Positions 1-7,562 are shown, numbered from the stretch's first letter. The stretch: DNA of 22,431 nt from UBA5614 sp034678545 (GCA_034678545.1 JAXDBS010000055.1:1-22431); one strand, 5' to 3'. Notes: generated by a model not told the origin, from the letters alone. Translations and numbers: made by a program.

Positions 1-170
1 GCGGCCAGCTGGTCAGAACCCTGGTGGACGCGCAGATGGCCAAGGGCCGACATGAAGCTGTTTGGGACGGCACTGACGACAACGGCAAACCCGTCGCCAG
101 CGGCGTTTACCAATACCGCATGCAGGCTGGGGATTACCAGGCCGTCCGCCGCCTCATGCTGATCAGGTGA
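1..170 (+). CDS. C-terminal fragment of a surface protein with FlgD-like/T9SS type A sorting domain
   Basis: Only the last 55 codons are in the window (reading phase starts at base 3, stop TGA 168-170); the gene begins upstream. The visible protein has the pattern GQLVRTLVD…HEAVWDGTDDNGKPVASGVYQYRM…RRLMLIR. This is the second half of the FlgD-Ig-like domain that ends many proteins exported by type IX secretion in Bacteroidota, Cloacimonadota and relatives. The tail of the gene at 12011 matches it closely (VWDGRDENGRSVASGIYTYKM). In known systems this domain is recognised by the T9SS and removed on export; I infer the same role here. The function of the rest of the protein cannot be seen. A strong intrinsic terminator follows 37 bases after the stop codon. 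Confidence 0.85.
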   Translation, partial: GQLVRTLVDAQMAKGRHEAVWDGTDDNGKPVASGVYQYRMQAGDYQAVRRLMLIR

Positions 171-207
171 TATTCCCGTTCCTGCTTCCAGCAGGAATGA
201 AAGCAAT

Positions 208-235
208 AGGGTGGAGAGCTTCTCCACCCTTTTTT
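208..235 (+). terminator. Rho-independent terminator of the upstream gene
   Basis: A perfect 10-bp stem (208-217 AGGGTGGAGA with 221-230 TCTCCACCCT) encloses a 3-base loop. Uninterrupted Ts follow to 235. It ends transcription of the partial gene at 1-170 and so isolates the giant gene at 541. A smaller 5-bp hairpin (CCTGC/GCAGG, 181-195) lies just upstream. Confidence 0.9.
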
Positions 236-298
236 CTTCTGCTTATCCCGTGAAAAACAGCCGTTCAAAATGCATCAATCAAGTCCAAGCGCATAAAT

Positions 299-359
299 AC
301 AATGTATATGATAAGAAAAAAACACTTGACGGATTTTTGCGGTGAACTGATTTTAGCAT
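299..359 (+). promoter_or_regulatory. Candidate promoter region for the gene at 541
   Basis: A -35-like TTGACG lies at 326-331 inside an AT-rich stretch, with weak -10 candidates downstream (GATTTT at 17-base spacing, TAGCAT further on). The upstream block ACAATnnnTATGATAA (299-314) and the CTTGAC box recur in the same order before the paralogous gene at 12011 (11742-11757 and 11788-11793). That recurrence is the main support. Transcription from here would give a leader of roughly 180 bases. The -10 match is poor, so the exact start is uncertain. Confidence 0.35.
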
Positions 360-479
360 AGGATTTAAGTAAAGCGATAAAAGAAACTTGAATCGAATCT
401 GCAGGAACTCGTTGATTGATGTCCGGAAGCCGGCCTGGCTATTCGGCGCAGAATTGATAACATTCAAACTGACGGGTAC

Positions 480-504
480 GATGCAATGAACTCAATTTTG
501 CACC
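480..504 (+). promoter_or_regulatory. Conserved 25-base block with TGCAA/TTGCA inverted half-sites
   Basis: The block starts GATGCAATGAA and ends AATTTTGCACC. It recurs at 11947-11971 before the other giant repeat-protein gene with one difference (T492 versus A11959). It contains inverted half-sites TGCAA (482-486) and TTGCA (498-502) separated by 11 bases. It ends 36 bases before the ATG at 541. Intergenic DNA around it is not comparably conserved. Binding by a dimeric regulator is the simplest reading; a promoter element of an alternative sigma factor is another. Both are inferences. Confidence 0.55.
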
Positions 505-540
505 TTGGTTGACAATTTGATTACCTTTGAGGGGGATAAT

Positions 541-3500
541 ATGAAAAAATCCTTGTTCCTTTTGGCAGCCTTCGTGCTGTCGCTGGGTTTTCTTTTCGCC
601 CAGCCTCTTCCTCCGGAACTGGTGATGCCGTTTGACGGGGCTCAGGGGATTCCCGAGCAGGGGACTGAACTTGTCTGGTTGCAGTTAGATTACATGCCCG
701 GCCCTTTTTTAATCGAGATCTTTCTCGATACTTCGAGCCTGTTTCCCGCTCCGGCTGTATATACCGGTCCGGGGATGGAGTTCTGGCTGCCACCGGAGTT
801 CCACTTTCCAACCGGACCATTGTTATCCGGAATGCAGTATTTCTGGAAGATAAGGGTGACTGACACAGGGACAATGCTGAGTTCAGAATCGGTTGTCTGG
901 TCATTTACTGTAGCTTCTACAGCGCAGACTGCCATTCTGAGCGGTCTGATCCTGCCGGGCAATCCGGCTTTTGATGTTTCGGGAGTAACCGTCTCCTGCC
1001 CCGGAGCGCATGAGCCCTCCACCCTGGTAACCGGTCCGGACGGTTACTACAGTTTTATAGTGGATAAGGGCGGGAACTATGTCATTACCCCGGTCAAGGC
1101 CTTGTTCGAATTCAATCCGGCCAGTTTTGTGTTCACCGATGTCCAGGCTGACCAGGTTCAGGATTTTACGATGAACAGCCTGCTGCCGCATGCGGCCTGT
1201 AATCCCATCCCGGTGGACGGCGATGTCTATGTCCCGCACGACCTGGGCAGGATCTCCTGGCAGTACATACCCCAGCCCGGTTATGCCCTGCCCACGGAAT
1301 TCCTGGTTTACATCCCCGCCGACGCGCCGGAGCCCATAGGCATTGTCCCCTATGCGGGAAGGGCGATTAATATGTTTCTTGACCTCGAAGGAGAGATCCA
1401 GGGTGAGTCAGTTGACGCCAAGGTTAAAAGCCGCAATGGACACGGCGAGGGGATCGATATCCTATCCTGGAGCTGGGGGATGTCCAATCCGGGTTCGTTC
1501 CACACCGGTGGCGGGGGCGGCGGCAGGCCTAAATGCGATTATCCCGGATATGCAGGGAAAGTGGATTTTGCCGACATTGTCATGAAGCTTAATGTCGATG
1601 CCCCGACACCAGTTCTGTTTCGGTCCTGCTGCTCAGTTTTTCTCGACACCGGCATTGTCCCTCTGACCATTGTCTATCAGGGCCGCGCCCTGCCGTGTCC
1701 CCTGGATTCCACCCGTTGCTATTTCTACGCGCCGCAGCTGCAGCCGAACACCATCTACCACTGGTTTGTCAGGATGGTCGATCCTGTCACAGGGGATACC
1801 CTGGATACCAACAACTACGCTTTCCGAACAGCGGAAAGCCTCATCGGGCCGAATCCCCCGCTGTTGGTCAGCCCGGAGCCCGGAGCCCCGGGTATTCCGC
1901 CGGAGGGCGTGGACTTGGTGTTCGATCAAGATCCCTGGCTGGTGGAGAGCTTTTTCGATATCTTTTTGGATACCGACCCCGATTTTCCCCAGCCGCCGGT
2001 TTACACCGGGTCCCTGTTGCCGTCGGGTCCTTACTTTGAATTCCACAAAGACGCCCTGCTGGCGGAGCAACCATATAACTGGTACGTCAGGTACACAGAC
2101 TTCATGGACAACTGGTACGCCAACTCGCTGGTCAGGCAGTTCACCACCGGCCAGTATGTGGTGCCTTCCTCCAACATCAGCGGCACCATCAGCAGCGTGC
2201 ATAACGTCTCGGCCTGCACTGTCAACTGTCCGCAGGCTGTGTTGCCTAATTCAGTGTCAACCGGCATTTACGGCACTTTCAGCTTTACAGTCAACAACGG
2301 GCTGAATCCTATCGTTACGCCAACCAAGCAGGGATATTTCTTCACACCCGGTTTTTACCAGTTCAACAACATCAGTGCAAACCAGACGGCGAACTTCACC
2401 ATGACCTCGCTGAAGCCCTGGCTGGCCTCGCAGCCAATCCCCGGGATCAATGCCCAGAACATTTCGCCAATGCTGGGCAACCTGCAGTGGGAATACTACA
2501 ATAACATTTACTATTCGCCGCCGGACGGCTTCACCGTCTTGTTCGGGCCGGTGGGAGATGTTCTGCCTTTAGAGGAGGTGTCCTTCAGCGGTGAGGGTGT
2601 CTATTCTGCTGTTATCCCTCCGTCCCTGCTCCCGCTTGCTTATGACACTGAATATGAGTGGAGAGTGGTGCCCCACAACGAAGCGGGAGGCGAATCGGAA
2701 GGGGTGGTGACCTGGACCTTCACAACAGCCCCGCCGCCCGTGCCGGAACTGCTGCTGCCGGTTAATCATGTCGGCGATATAGATCCGGAAGGCGCCTATC
2801 TGACCTGGTATGTAGGCGAAGGTTACCAGATCGACAGTTTCTTTGACGTTTACTGCGACATAGATCCAGATTTTCCTTCCCCGCCATTCTATTCCGGGCC
2901 CTTGCCCCCTTCCCGTTATCAGTTCGTCTATTTCACCGGCGACCTGTTACAGGCGCAGGTTTATTTCTGGAAAGTCCGCTGCCACGCCTTCGGAGAGTAC
3001 TGGGAATCGGCGGTTTTTGACTTTGTGACCGGTGTTAACGCTCTGATTACGTATTCCAACATAACTGGTACAATCAGTGGAAACTGCTCTGTGTCGGGAG
3101 TCACCGTCACCTGTCCGGGTGCCTGCCTGCCTAATCAGGCGGTCACTGGAGTGGCAGGAACCTACAGCTTTACTGTCAAAAATGGCTTCAGCTACACTGT
3201 AACGCCCGCCAAGGCACTGTACTCGTTTAATCCCGCCTTTCAAACCAGTCCCGTTATGACTGGAAACTGGGTGGCCAACTTCTGGATGAGCAGCCTGCTG
3301 CCCAACACCGCCACCCTGATCTGGCCCCCTAATCTTTCGGATAATATTATTCCGCCTTCCACCCAACTGCAGTGGACCTATATCAATCTGGACGGCTATA
3401 CACCTCCCACCGGTTTTGAGGTCTACTTCCCGGCCGACAACCCTGTTCCCATCATCGTCATGGCAGGCAGGGACCCGATTTATACGGTGGAGATTGACTC

Positions 3501-6500
3501 CCTGCAACCGTTCACGACTTACATTTGGAAAGTGATTCCCTATAACGATAACGGACCGGCTGAAGGAGTGGAAACCTGGGAATTCACTACTGAGGGTCTA
3601 CCCACTCAGATACCTGTTCTGCTCTATCCACCCAACCATGAGACGGAAGTCACGCCGGATAGCCTGCTTCTGCAGTTTGACCTGCCGGAGTGGGTCCCCG
3701 ATAGCTTCTTTGACATTTACTGTGATATCGATCCCTCTTTTCCCAATGGTCCCCTGGAAAGAGTGTATTACACTCCCGGCAGAACATTCTTTGAATATCA
3801 GGTTGCTGCCTTGCTGGACGAGCAGCCCTATTATTGGTTCGTTAGATATTCCAACGGAGTGGACTACTGGTCCTCGCAAGTTTGGGATTTCATCACCAGG
3901 CACAGTTTTTTCACAAGATTTACCATCAGCGGAGCAATCCAGAATTTTGGTACGGCCACCTTGCCGCTGGATAGCGTTAAAGTAACCTGTCCCGGCGCTT
4001 GTATACCGGCAACGGTTACAACTGGTACAAATGGTGCTTTTAGCTTTACAGTCAGTCAGGGATTCAGCTACACGGTAACACCCAACAAGCAGGGTTACTA
4101 TTTCACTCCTGCCAGCCGGTTCTATAACAATGTGCAGGGCAACCAGACCGGAAACTTCACCATTTATAAGGTGATCCCCAACGGTGCCACCCTGATCTGG
4201 CCTCCCTACTATATGCAAAACCTGATTCCGCCTTCCACTTATCTGCAGTGGACCTATACCAATCTGGACGGCTATACCCCGCCCACCGGATTTGAGGTCT
4301 ATTTCCCGGCGGATAATCCTGTGCCCATCATTGTCATGGTGGGCAGGGAGCCGATATACACGGTGGAAATTGATTCCCTGCAACCGTTCACCCCTTACGA
4401 CTGGAAAGTGGTTCCCTTCAACGGCGATGGCTGGGCGGAATACATTCAGGAGTGGGGATTTGAAACAGGTGAACCCTATCCCGCCAACGAATTTATCACA
4501 CCCGAACTCTACATTCATCCCGGCGACGGCAGCAGTAATGAGGATCCCGGCCTCGTCATGGTCTGGGGCGATCAGCCTTCCCCCTATGGCAGGCACAACT
4601 TCCCTGTTGACAGCTTCTTTGACGTGTTCCTGGATACCGATCCCGACCTCTCGGACGCCCCCATCATCTACAGCGGGCCCGGCCTGGTCAATCCTCTCAA
4701 TCCGCAGCAGTATTACTGTTATTCGCCGGAGTTGGAATGGGGCACCTTGTATTGCTGGCAGCTCAGGCTGACGCTGCCGACCATGGAGGTCTATTATTCA
4801 CCCGTCTGGCATTTTGTCACGGCTTATGACCCGATCCCGCGCCCGGTGCCGGTTCTGGTCTCGCCTCCGGCCGGAGAAGAAAATGTCCCGCCCCGGGGTT
4901 TGGACCTGACTTGGTCATACGATCCCTGGTATGTGGACAGCTTCTTTGACGTGTTCTGCGACCCGGATTCCACCTTCCCCGGCCCGCCGGTCTATTCGGG
5001 GCCGGGCAATCCGGTGCGCACCATCCTGCAGTACCACAAGGCCGCCCTGCTGGCGGAACAGCCCTATTACTGGTTCGTGCGCTACAGCGACTTCGTGGAT
5101 TACTGGTACAGCAAGTCTCCGTTCCAGCCTTTTACCACCGGCTCATACACTCCTCCGCCTCCGCCCGTTCTGCTGGCTCCCCTTCACCAGGCAACAGTAC
5201 CGCCCATAAATATTGAGTTCTCCTGGGAGTGTGATCCCGACTGGTGGGTGGAAAGCTTCTTTGATGTTTATTGTGATCTTGAACCTGGAATCCCGGATTC
5301 AATCATCTACAGCGGAACAGGCCAGGAGCTTCTGCATGAAGGTATCTTTACTTTCAATCAGGCTTACCTTTTGGATGAGGAGGCTTATAACTGGTATGTA
5401 AGGATAACCGATCTGATGAGCGGACTGAGCACGGATTCCGAGATTAGGAGTTTTTATACTGAACCACCTAATCCTCTGACTTTGTTATATCCTCCAGACG
5501 GAGAGCCGGGCTTGCCGCCGGAAGAGATCACCCTGCAGTTTGACCATGCCCTCTGGCAGATAGACAGCTTCTTTGATATTTATGTTGATATAGATCCGGA
5601 TTTCCCCAATCCGCCCATTTATTCGGGGCCGCTCGAACCGGAACGGGCCTTGCTGCTCCATACGATCGGGCCTTTGATGGAAAATCAGCTGTTTCACTGG
5701 AAGGTGCGCGTCACACAGGGCATGAACCAGTGGACTTCCGCCGCGTATAATTTTACGACCGGGGTTTTCTCCACAACATCCCACAATGTCAGCGGGACCC
5801 TGTATAACCAGAATAACATTGCGACCGGAGGCAGAAGGATCGATTATTTTGCCAACAATGTGTTCATGGGATACACGACATCCTCGCTGAATCCGCCCTA
5901 CGGCTACTACAGCATTAATCTGCCCGATATCGCCAATGTCGTGTACAAGGTGGTGCCTGCCAAACCCACCGTCATACAATACTGGGCTCCCACCTGGATG
6001 ACATACACAAACCTGACCGCGGACCAATCAAATCAGGACTATTATCTGAGCAGTTATACTCCCAATCCGGCTATCCAACCCGTTCCCTACAACCTTGCCA
6101 CCAATGTGTCAATCAATGTCGGCTATCTGCAGTGGACCTACATCCAGCAGTCCCACTACGGTGAGCCCCTTGGCTTCGAGGTTTATTTCCCGGCCGGCTC
6201 TCCGGAGCCTTACGCGGTGGTACCATATGTCCGGGACTCGCTGTTTACCGTGGACATTCCCACCCTGGAATACATCACTCCGTACAATTGGGAAGTGATA
6301 CCCTACAACGATTATGGCTGGGCTGAGTATTTTGAGCAGTGGACCTTTACCACCGAGGAAGCCTACCCGCCCCCCATGCCTGTGTATGTATATCCCGGCA
6401 ACCATACTACCGATGTGTCGAATGCCGGCCTGATAATGGTCTGGGGTCCGCCCCCCGAACGCGAGGGATTTCCCGCGGAAAGCTTTTTCGATGTGTATTG

Positions 6501-7317
6501 CGACATTGATTCGCTCTTCTCCGCTCCTCCTATTTACAGCGGACCAGCCCACCAATGTCCTACTCATACTCCATACCGTTATGTTTACGTGCCTAATCTT
6601 GCCTTAAACACCCATTACTATTGGATAGTTGTCGTAACCGATACCCTCACCGGCTTGAGCACAGAGGGAGAGATCTGGGATTTCTCCACCGCGCAGACAC
6701 CGGCGCAATATCAGCAGGCTTTGCTGGTTGCGCCTCCGGACCAGGCTGAAGATGTTTATCCGGTGCACACCCAGTTTGTCTGGGAAATGTTGATGTATCC
6801 TCCGGATAGCTTCTTTGACGTGTTCGTATCCATTGACTCTGCGTTTACGGAGCCGCCGGTCTACACGGGCTACGGGATTCCGGTCTTTCCTTATGTCAGC
6901 CGCTGGCTCTATGAGCATTCCCTGCTGCTGGACGAGCAGGCCTATTACTGGTACGTCCGGGTCACCAACCTGATCAATTACTGGTTCAGCGAATCGGAGG
7001 TCTGGACCTTCACCACCGGATCTGCCACCCTGCCTCCGCCGGAGCTGACTTTGGCTTTCGACGGAACCCTGAGTTGGACGGCCGTGCCCGGAGCCGAGGC
7101 CTATATCGTTTACAGGTCATATGAACCTTATGGGGATTTCCTGCCGGTCTGGACCACGTTTGATCTCTCCTGGCACGATCCTGAATTCTCCGTGGAGCAG
7201 GCGTATTATTATGTTACCGCAACTGCCGGCGGCGGAGGAGGCGGCGGAGGCGCCAGACCAAACCTCCCGCCCCTGAATGCGGAGCCAGTTCCCAAGCCGG
7301 ACAGGAGAAAGCCATAG
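541..7317 (+). CDS. Giant exported multi-module Fn3-like repeat protein with an embedded Hcp-like segment
   Basis: The protein has 2258 residues. I chose ATG 541 over an in-frame TTG at 505 because it follows GAGGGGG (529-535) and starts directly with a Sec signal peptide (MKKSLFLLAAFVLSLGFLFA, cleavage near residue 21). Three module types follow. Type A (about 100 residues, eleven copies) is Fn3-like; most copies carry [DE]SFFD[VI][YF] and end YYWxVR…FTTG. Type B (about 85 residues, five copies) resembles carboxypeptidase-regulatory domains (ISGTI…VTVxCPGAC…TGxxGxYSFTV…VTPxK). Type C (about 100 residues, five copies) is another Fn3-like module (GFEVYFPADNPVP…WKVxPYN). The order begins A-B-C, then an Hcp-like segment (residues 275-364), then further A and A-B-C units. 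The end is an Fn3-like module, eight glycines (2230-2237) and a basic tail. No T9SS domain is present, unlike the paralogue at 12011. A surface or extracellular scaffold/adhesin role is inferred; ligand unknown. Confidence 0.85.
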   Translation: MKKSLFLLAAFVLSLGFLFAQPLPPELVMPFDGAQGIPEQGTELVWLQLDYMPGPFLIEIFLDTSSLFPAPAVYTGPGMEFWLPPEFHFPTGPLLSGMQYFWKIRVTDTGTMLSSESVVWSFTVASTAQTAILSGLILPGNPAFDVSGVTVSCPGAHEPSTLVTGPDGYYSFIVDKGGNYVITPVKALFEFNPASFVFTDVQADQVQDFTMNSLLPHAACNPIPVDGDVYVPHDLGRISWQYIPQPGYALPTEFLVYIPADAPEPIGIVPYAGRAINMFLDLEGEIQGESVDAKVKSRNGHGEGIDILSWSWGMSNPGSFHTGGGGGGRPKCDYPGYAGKVDFADIVMKLNVDAPTPVLFRSCCSVFLDTGIVPLTIVYQGRALPCPLDSTRCYFYAPQLQPNTIYHWFVRMVDPVTGDTLDTNNYAFRTAESLIGPNPPLLVSPEPGAPGIPPEGVDLVFDQDPWLVESFFDIFLDTDPDFPQPPVYTGSLLPSGPYFEFHKDALLAEQPYNWYVRYTDFMDNWYANSLVRQFTTGQYVVPSSNISGTISSVHNVSACTVNCPQAVLPNSVSTGIYGTFSFTVNNGLNPIVTPTKQGYFFTPGFYQFNNISANQTANFTMTSLKPWLASQPIPGINAQNISPMLGNLQWEYYNNIYYSPPDGFTVLFGPVGDVLPLEEVSFSGEGVYSAVIPPSLLPLAYDTEYEWRVVPHNEAGGESEGVVTWTFTTAPPPVPELLLPVNHVGDIDPEGAYLTWYVGEGYQIDSFFDVYCDIDPDFPSPPFYSGPLPPSRYQFVYFTGDLLQAQVYFWKVRCHAFGEYWESAVFDFVTGVNALITYSNITGTISGNCSVSGVTVTCPGACLPNQAVTGVAGTYSFTVKNGFSYTVTPAKALYSFNPAFQTSPVMTGNWVANFWMSSLLPNTATLIWPPNLSDNIIPPSTQLQWTYINLDGYTPPTGFEVYFPADNPVPIIVMAGRDPIYTVEIDSLQPFTTYIWKVIPYNDNGPAEGVETWEFTTEGLPTQIPVLLYPPNHETEVTPDSLLLQFDLPEWVPDSFFDIYCDIDPSFPNGPLERVYYTPGRTFFEYQVAALLDEQPYYWFVRYSNGVDYWSSQVWDFITRHSFFTRFTISGAIQNFGTATLPLDSVKVTCPGACIPATVTTGTNGAFSFTVSQGFSYTVTPNKQGYYFTPASRFYNNVQGNQTGNFTIYKVIPNGATLIWPPYYMQNLIPPSTYLQWTYTNLDGYTPPTGFEVYFPADNPVPIIVMVGREPIYTVEIDSLQPFTPYDWKVVPFNGDGWAEYIQEWGFETGEPYPANEFITPELYIHPGDGSSNEDPGLVMVWGDQPSPYGRHNFPVDSFFDVFLDTDPDLSDAPIIYSGPGLVNPLNPQQYYCYSPELEWGTLYCWQLRLTLPTMEVYYSPVWHFVTAYDPIPRPVPVLVSPPAGEENVPPRGLDLTWSYDPWYVDSFFDVFCDPDSTFPGPPVYSGPGNPVRTILQYHKAALLAEQPYYWFVRYSDFVDYWYSKSPFQPFTTGSYTPPPPPVLLAPLHQATVPPINIEFSWECDPDWWVESFFDVYCDLEPGIPDSIIYSGTGQELLHEGIFTFNQAYLLDEEAYNWYVRITDLMSGLSTDSEIRSFYTEPPNPLTLLYPPDGEPGLPPEEITLQFDHALWQIDSFFDIYVDIDPDFPNPPIYSGPLEPERALLLHTIGPLMENQLFHWKVRVTQGMNQWTSAAYNFTTGVFSTTSHNVSGTLYNQNNIATGGRRIDYFANNVFMGYTTSSLNPPYGYYSINLPDIANVVYKVVPAKPTVIQYWAPTWMTYTNLTADQSNQDYYLSSYTPNPAIQPVPYNLATNVSINVGYLQWTYIQQSHYGEPLGFEVYFPAGSPEPYAVVPYVRDSLFTVDIPTLEYITPYNWEVIPYNDYGWAEYFEQWTFTTEEAYPPPMPVYVYPGNHTTDVSNAGLIMVWGPPPEREGFPAESFFDVYCDIDSLFSAPPIYSGPAHQCPTHTPYRYVYVPNLALNTHYYWIVVVTDTLTGLSTEGEIWDFSTAQTPAQYQQALLVAPPDQAEDVYPVHTQFVWEMLMYPPDSFFDVFVSIDSAFTEPPVYTGYGIPVFPYVSRWLYEHSLLLDEQAYYWYVRVTNLINYWFSESEVWTFTTGSATLPPPELTLAFDGTLSWTAVPGAEAYIVYRSYEPYGDFLPVWTTFDLSWHDPEFSVEQAYYYVTATAGGGGGGGGARPNLPPLNAEPVPKPDRRKP
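1363..1632 (+). other. Hcp-like (type VI secretion tube protein family) segment inside the giant protein
   Basis: Residues 275-364 read AINMFLDLEGEIQGES…IDILSWSWGMSNPGS…HTGGGGGG…AGKVDFADIV…VDAPTPVLFRSCC. From memory this follows the N-terminal half of Hcp/PF05638 proteins, whose pattern is FLKIxGIxGES…IDVLSWSWGMSxSGS…GGGGGAGKVxxxDLxxxxxVDKxSPxLxxACC. The family's C-terminal half is missing. A 9-residue insert (RPKCDYPGY) separates the glycine run from AGKV. The reading frame is intact across both junctions. The segment replaces the end of a C module and the start of an A module. Hcp forms hexameric rings in type VI secretion; no other T6SS gene is visible here. The assignment rests on pattern recognition, not a search. 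Confidence 0.7.
3310..3534 (+). repeat. Copy 1 of a recently duplicated type-C module
   Basis: This 225-base stretch recurs without gaps at 4186-4410, exactly 876 bases (292 codons) downstream. Both copies encode ATLIWPP…IPPST…LQWTY, then NLDGYTPPTGFEVYFPADNP and PIYTVEIDSLQPF. Eleven residues of roughly 75 differ. The 292-codon period equals one A+B+C unit. The other C modules in the protein are much more diverged, so this looks like the youngest duplication in the gene. Confidence 0.8.
4186..4410 (+). repeat. Copy 2 of a recently duplicated type-C module
   Basis: Partner of 3310-3534 at a spacing of 876 bases. Differences are scattered and largely synonymous (for example GCCGACAACCC versus GCGGATAATCC). 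The duplicate has therefore had time to collect silent changes while the protein stayed the same. Confidence 0.8.
7228..7251 (+). repeat. Eight-glycine codon run near the C-terminus of the giant protein
   Basis: The eight codons are a mix of GGC and GGA, so this is not a pure triplet microsatellite. The run joins the last Fn3-like module (ending YYYVTATA) to a 21-residue Pro/basic tail ending PKPDRRKP. Comparable runs are six glycines at 1507-1524 and seven at 15149-15169. A flexible linker is the obvious reading. Confidence 0.75.
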
Positions 7318-7371
7318 CGGTTGGTTTCAAATCCCGGTAAGGCTCTGCCCAACGAGCTTTGCTGATGGCGT

Positions 7372-7398
7372 AAGGCCGGGCGTAATGCCCGGCCTTTT
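7372..7398 (+). terminator. Intrinsic terminator after the giant gene
   Basis: A perfect 10-bp stem (7372-7381 AAGGCCGGGC with 7087-type partner at 7387-7396 GCCCGGCCTT) encloses the loop GTAAT and is followed by TTCT. It lies 55 bases after the stop at 7317. On the minus strand the same hairpin is followed only by TTACG, so it is at best a weak terminator for the convergent gene ending at 7563. Confidence 0.8.
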
Positions 7399-7562
7399 CT
7401 ATTTGGCTTGTTTCTTATCAGGCGGATAGTGCAGTCTCATGCATGTCTTTACCGCGCAGAACCTGTCCCCGACCTGATCTGGGATGAGAATCAGGGTCTT
7501 ATCATATCAATTAGTTATGTTCTGCTTAACTTAACAGATTTCCATGCGTTGTCAGGTTCCTG

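Noticed and set aside
279..467. 62-codon minus-strand frame upstream of the giant gene
   Set aside because: It covers the AT-rich control region, with no ribosome site or recognisable protein feature.
505..540. TTG at 505 as an alternative start of the giant gene
   Set aside because: It would put 12 polar residues before the signal peptide, and the Shine-Dalgarno sequence GAGGGGG at 529-535 is placed for ATG 541.
1363..1632. A complete type VI secretion system
   Set aside because: Only an N-terminal-half Hcp-like segment is present. No sheath, baseplate, VgrG or ATPase gene is in the window, so a secretion machine cannot be claimed.
3598..4596. 332-codon minus-strand open frame inside the giant gene
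   Set aside because: It is antisense to repeated Fn3-like coding sequence; it stays open because the repeats share codon patterns. No export signal or domain is seen.
7472..7498. Imperfect hairpin GACCTGAT…ATCAGGGTC between the convergent genes
   Set aside because: It has a bulged stem, a long loop and no T-run on either strand, so it is not supported as a terminator of the peptidase gene.
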